Source of the DNA: Leuconostoc mesenteroides subsp. mesenteroides ATCC 8293 | Lineage (GTDB): Bacteria; Bacillota; Bacilli; Lactobacillales; Lactobacillaceae | Direction of reading: 5' to 3' | NCBI RefSeq assembly: GCF_000014445.1 | Contig: NC_008531.1 | Location: forward strand, 1,613,501 to 1,677,500 | Length of the DNA stretch: 64,000 nt | The notes under the pieces: model-generated | Databases searched by the model: none | The model's input: the letters and a program-made list of their open reading frames with translations, nothing else | What the model was told of the DNA's origin: nothing | Shown: piece after piece, positions 60,771 through 64,000 of the stretch | Layout: every line of letters begins with the position of its first letter | Numbering within the stretch: the first letter of the stretch is position 1 | Made by a program: the position numbers and the translations under genes

Positions 60771-61506
60771 TAACTTTTTGTATCTCCTTACGTATTCGAC
60801 AGGCCAACGCTACTTGATTTGTGATGATTCCTGGTAATTTTGCTTTGAATACAGCGCGCATATCTTCTTCCTTGTCAACCGTCCAAGGGCGAATGGGCAA
60901 TCCTATACGCCAAAATAATTTTGGCTTTCTTTTTAGTATTCTAATATCAGGATGTACAAATTTAAATACACCAATAAGTTTTAACCACCAAACTTTGGGC
61001 GAAGGCCAGAATACTAGTGCAGCGATTTTAGCATTAGGTTGAAGCTTCCGTATTATTTTTAATGATTTTAAATTGAAGCTTTGATAAGTAATACCATATG
61101 TCGGATCAAACTGATTCACTAAATTTAGAACTTCTTGCTCAATGCCTGGATAGTCAATATGATCTGTTTTTATTTCTAAAAGTAGCGTTTTACTAAACCT
61201 TTCATTTTTTAAAAAAATTAATAATTCTTCTAGTGTTGGGATTGAAACATTATTCATCATTGGCTGTTTATAACTGCCTGCATCCAACATTTTTATTTCT
61301 GCTAGAGTTAGTTCCTTTACTAAACCAGTCCCATTGGTTGTTCGATCTACTGTTTCATCATGGATAACTACAAGATACCCATCTTTAGTACGATGTACAT
61401 CAGTTTCAAGCATATCAATATCATATGCCAAGGCTGCCTCAAAAGCAGGTAGTGTGTTCTCTGGAGCAACGATTCGATATCCGCGGTGTGCTATTATTTC
61501 TGTCAT
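60763..61506 (-). CDS. Glycerophosphodiester phosphodiesterase
   Basis: A 247-aa GDPD-family TIM barrel: IAHRGYR, PENTLPAFEAAL, ETDVHRTKDGYLVVIHDE carry the conserved His, Glu and Asp residues. Cleaves glycerophosphodiesters to glycerol 3-phosphate. No signal peptide, so cytoplasmic. Coupled to miaA. Confidence 0.92.
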   Translation of the reverse strand: MTEIIAHRGYRIVAPENTLPAFEAALAYDIDMLETDVHRTKDGYLVVIHDETVDRTTNGTGLVKELTLAEIKMLDAGSYKQPMMNNVSIPTLEELLIFLKNERFSKTLLLEIKTDHIDYPGIEQEVLNLVNQFDPTYGITYQSFNLKSLKIIRKLQPNAKIAALVFWPSPKVWWLKLIGVFKFVHPDIRILKRKPKLFWRIGLPIRPWTVDKEEDMRAVFKAKLPGIITNQVALACRIRKEIQKVNE

Positions 61507-61589
61507 GTTTTACCCAATCATAGTTATTTACAAATGCGCTGAAATGGTTGATAATAGTACTTAAAGAAACTTAAGAAAGTGGAAAAAAT

Positions 61590-61772
61590 ATGAAATCATT
61601 TAAATTAGGTGTTATCATTGGAACTTTTGGAACAGCTGCTGCAGTTGCTGGAAGTGCTTTAGTATATCGTCACAAAGTCATCAAGCCTATTGAAAAGGCA
61701 GAAGAAGAGTACAATGAAGTCTCTAAAGCAGCTATCAGAAGAAGCGTTGCTGCACATCAATCACGATACTAA
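61590..61772 (+). CDS. DUF3042 family protein
   Basis: A 60-aa protein with an N-terminal membrane segment (LGVIIGTFGTAAAVAGSALV) and a charged tail IEKAEEEYNEVSKAA. Typical of the lactobacillal DUF3042 family; often found near miaA. Unknown function. Confidence 0.85.
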   Translation: MKSFKLGVIIGTFGTAAAVAGSALVYRHKVIKPIEKAEEEYNEVSKAAIRRSVAAHQSRY

Positions 61773-61801
61773 GAAAAAGAACCGCACTATTGCAGTTCTT
61801 T
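61773..61801. terminator. Bidirectional terminator
   Basis: AAAGAAC-GCA / TGC-GTTCTTT stem between convergent genes. Confidence 0.75.
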
Positions 61802-62205
61802 TATTTTGTCTTTTTACCTTCATAACGATTAAAACCGCCTCGTAATATGAAAACCTTATCTTTTTCAAAACCTTGTTTGCTTAATGATTTAGCAGCTCGC
61901 ACAGCGTCACGAAGGTTATCATCGTATAAAAAAATATCGCGATCTTTACGCAAACCAGATTTTCCCTGCAAAAAATTCATAGCAACAATGTTTCGAGATC
62001 CTAAAATGTGTGATCGTTTATACAACGTACTTTCACGTACGTCAATAATTTGGCCATTATCGGCTTCTAGTTTTTCAGTAAATTCAATGGGCTTTAACAA
62101 TGTCCCATGCATTTTTGCCGAGACAAACACCCAAAGCCAACCAGCAAATGAAAACAGAATCCATGCAAATGCAATTGTCGCTACCAATAATAATATGTTA
62201 TTCAT
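61801..62205 (-). CDS. Rhodanese-like domain protein without catalytic cysteine
   Basis: A 134-aa protein: N-terminal membrane segment (about 4-28) and a YqhL-like rhodanese domain (IIDVRESTLYKRSHILGSRN). The active-site loop, normally C-x-x-G-x-R, reads YDDNLRDA, so sulfurtransferase activity is unlikely. Confidence 0.85.
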   Translation of the reverse strand: MNNILLLVATIAFAWILFSFAGWLWVFVSAKMHGTLLKPIEFTEKLEADNGQIIDVRESTLYKRSHILGSRNIVAMNFLQGKSGLRKDRDIFLYDDNLRDAVRAAKSLSKQGFEKDKVFILRGGFNRYEGKKTK

Positions 62206-62253
62206 ATTTTTCCTCTTTAACCTCTTAAATAATCTTATTTAATTGTACCAAAA

Positions 62254-62276
62254 AAAAACGCTTTGTAGCGTTTAAG
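62254..62276 (-). terminator. Terminator of mecA
   Basis: AAACGCTACAAAGCGTTT hairpin with long U-run, overlapping the mecA stop. Confidence 0.8.
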
Positions 62277-62979
62277 AAAATAAACTTTTAATTTTTTCAA
62301 GTGCCTCATGCTTCAATATAAGTTGTCCATGTTCATGCAGAACCTCATGTGTAACATGGCTGATACGAGAAAATTCTAAAGCAATTGCCAATTCATTTTT
62401 TAATTGTTCTTGACTGACAGAATGATCCGGAACTAATAGATTTAAATAATACGCACCCTCATACAAATATAGGTCAGAAACTAAATTTTCGATTTTAAGG
62501 CTATTCGCAATAGCAATAGCATTCTCAAAATCTGATAACGCCAATATTACTTGCGTATTTTCAAAGTTCTCTTGAGAACCATCTTTATGATCACTTGAAG
62601 ATACTTTTGATTTCACAATATCTCCTTTATCTGATTGACGCAATTCTTGACGTCTCTTGTCAGAAATATTATCAATATTTGCCGGTTGCTTACTAGAAAA
62701 ATTAGTAATATTATCTAATATGTCAGAAATTTTGTTTTCTTCATCTAGTCGTGAAATGAATAATTCCAATCCATTACGGTTTGGTAAAATTTGAAACGAA
62801 ACTTGATCATCATCTTCAAAATCATGCTCAGTATCTACTTCAGACAAAATATTATAAAAAAAAGATTCGATTTTTTCATGATTACCTAATAATTCCATTA
62901 CAGTAATTCCACGATCTTTTAAATCAGAATTATCAATCATAACACGGATTGTATTTTCATTAATTCTTTCCTTTTCCAT
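62272..62979 (-). CDS. mecA: ClpC adaptor protein MecA
   Basis: A 235-aa adaptor. N-terminal substrate-binding domain (MEKERINENTIRVMIDNSDL, KDRGITVMELLGN), an acidic/Ser linker and a C-terminal ClpC-binding domain (LYLYEGAYYLNLLVPD; HVTHEVLHEHGQLI). Targets regulators for ClpCP. Lies next to spx, itself a Clp substrate. Confidence 0.93.
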   Translation of the reverse strand: MEKERINENTIRVMIDNSDLKDRGITVMELLGNHEKIESFFYNILSEVDTEHDFEDDDQVSFQILPNRNGLELFISRLDEENKISDILDNITNFSSKQPANIDNISDKRRQELRQSDKGDIVKSKVSSSDHKDGSQENFENTQVILALSDFENAIAIANSLKIENLVSDLYLYEGAYYLNLLVPDHSVSQEQLKNELAIALEFSRISHVTHEVLHEHGQLILKHEALEKIKSLFS

Positions 62980-63035
62980 ATTAATATTCCTTTCAAAATT
63001 TATAGATCAGAGCTGATATTTCATTCAAAAAAATC

Positions 63036-63470
63036 TCATACTTCTTCAACAACTAAGTTCTTCGCTTCTTCCTCAAAGTCAGCCTTATATGTTGCACGAA
63101 TTAATTCGCGCTGCCGCACAGTCCGTGGCAAAAAGCGACGAATTTCATCCTCATTGTAACCCACTTGCATGCGCCGATCATCAATAATTATTGGTCGCTT
63201 AAGTAATGAAGGATATTCCACAATCAATTTAATCAACCCATTTATAGTAAGATCCTCTAAACACATATCTAAATTTGCAAAAACTTTTGAACGTCTAGAA
63301 ATTATTTCATCCGTATCATCTTCAGTTAAGCGCAACATTTTACTCACTTCTTCTGCTCGTAATGGTTCTTTACTTAAATTTCTTTCAAGGTAGGAAATAT
63401 TGTGTTCTTCCAACCACTGCTTCGCTTTTCTGCATGAGGTACAACTCGGTGATAAAAATAATGTAACCAT
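63036..63470 (-). CDS. spx: Spx family transcriptional regulator
   Basis: A 144-aa ArsC-fold protein with the redox CTSC motif (residues 10-13 region) and [18 protein letters not shown]. Binds the RNA polymerase alpha C-terminal domain under thiol stress. GGAGG-like site upstream; 56 bp before mecA. Confidence 0.94.
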   Translation of the reverse strand: MVTLFLSPSCTSCRKAKQWLEEHNISYLERNLSKEPLRAEEVSKMLRLTEDDTDEIISRRSKVFANLDMCLEDLTINGLIKLIVEYPSLLKRPIIIDDRRMQVGYNEDEIRRFLPRTVRQRELIRATYKADFEEEAKNLVVEEV

Positions 63471-63556
63471 AAGAATGTTGACCTCCCAAAAATCTTAGTA
63501 ATTACATTATACCGTAATTACTGACCAAAGTACATGAACCTGGTACAATCAACTTA

Positions 63557-63592
63557 CAAAAAAGAAGTACCTCAAATGAGATACTTCTTTTC
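63557..63592 (-). terminator. rRNA operon terminator
   Basis: AAGTATCTCA/TGAGGTACTT stem with U-run just after the 5S gene. Confidence 0.85.
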
Positions 63593-63599
63593 TATGTAC

Positions 63600-63719
63600 G
63601 GCACCGCATCGTCCTATCCTCGCAGGAAGCGATCCTCCAACTACTTTCGGCGCTATAGAGCTTAACTTCTGTGTTCGGTATGGGAACAGGTGTGTCCTCT
63701 ATGCTATCGACACGACACC
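63600..63719 (-). rRNA. rrf: 5S ribosomal RNA
   Basis: Recognised by the conserved minus-strand CCCATACCGAACACAGAAGT and GTAGTTGGAGGATCGC segments. Helix I pairs GGTGTCGT with GCGGTGCC. Ends approximate by a few bases. Confidence 0.95.
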
Positions 63720-63817
63720 TTGAGTGTTAGCCACTCAAAACTAAATAGTAACAAATTCTTCTTCTATCCTAAACCACTCATAATTGCTTATTCGAATATT
63801 TCTATCCGTTAGACTTT

Positions 63818-64000
63818 GGTTAAGTCCTCGACCTATTAGTACTAGTCCGCTCCATTGATCACTCAACTTCCACTTCTAGCCTATCTACCTCATCATCTCT
63901 AAGGGGTCTTACTCTATTAAATAGATGGGAAATCTCATCTCGAGGCGAGTTTCACACTTAGATGCTTTCAGCGTTTATCTCATCCATACATAGCTACCCA
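63818..64000 (-). rRNA. rrl: 23S ribosomal RNA, 3' end (partial)
   Basis: Minus-strand GGTCGAGGACTTAACCA-type 3' end at about 63818 and conserved 23S sequence to the window edge. About 98 bp separate it from 5S. Confidence 0.95.

Noticed and set aside
63591-63614. TATGTACGGCACC near the 5S gene resembles the repeat block at 38.2-38.5 kb
   Set aside because: It is the 3' end of 5S rRNA; similarity is limited to a few bases and is taken as chance.

Overview
The window is chromosomal DNA of a low-GC Gram-positive lactic acid bacterium, most likely Leuconostoc or a close relative. The evidence is gene content: an archaeal-type phosphoenolpyruvate carboxylase (known from Leuconostoc and Oenococcus), the rpoY-rnjA pair, veg, mecA, spx, a DUF3042 protein, and an S-box-like leader on metK. 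The genus is an inference from recognised families, not from a database search.

Layout. (1) 1-8331 is host housekeeping DNA. On the minus strand: a ZnuA-like lipoprotein-type binding protein, veg, rsmA-rnmV-tatD, nusB-asp23, efp, and a marR-LOG pair. On the plus strand: rpoY-rnjA. (2) 8270-52610 is a complete-looking temperate siphophage of about 44.3 kb, inserted in the last codons of rnjA and bounded by perfect 62-bp direct repeats. (3) 52611-64000 is host DNA again: a DUF805 gene, a promoter with a CcpA-like site driving an unassigned RNA, tRNA-Asn, a second candidate small RNA, ppc, a degenerate lipid-kinase-like gene, a DraG-like gene, metK, miaA-gdpD, a rhodanese-like gene, mecA, spx, then 5S rRNA and the 3' end of 23S rRNA (minus strand, cut by the window end).

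Prophage, read right to left because most genes are on the minus strand. The integrase, a serine-rich membrane protein, ImmA-type peptidase and CI-like repressor are on the plus strand (49852-52479). Next is a switch region in which two strong promoters face each other, each with an 18-bp operator filling its spacer. The early/replication block runs from 49566 to 40231: Cro-like HTH, excisionase-like HTH, antirepressor, RecT, DUF1351, DnaD-like initiator, DnaC-like loader, HNHc nuclease, RusA. It contains many small genes of 33-58 codons, including plus-strand genes that overlap minus-strand neighbours tail to tail. An ArpU/RinA-type late regulator (39389-39811) precedes an accessory segment (34535-39270) with a HEPN-like protein, a two-TM protein and several small membrane proteins. 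Then come the HNH endonuclease, a candidate cos region, terS-terL-portal-protease-capsid, head-tail connectors, major tail protein, the gpG/gpGT chaperone pair with a -1 frameshift site, tape measure, Dit, a large fibre with carbohydrate-binding-like modules, and lysis genes (frameshifted holin, secreted GH25 endolysin).

Between the lysis genes and attL is a cargo segment: an 85-aa gene under a promoter holding a LexA/DinR box, and a divergent pair of membrane-protein genes. Next to attL are integrase arm-type repeats, terminators, a candidate 80-nt RNA and a structured element with a 10-codon ORF. I see no CRISPR array or insertion sequence. The most interesting unexplained pieces are the SOS-box cargo locus, the face-to-face promoter switch, the structured RNAs near attL and at 38.2-38.5 kb, the GTTAC arrays and the cre-controlled host RNA.
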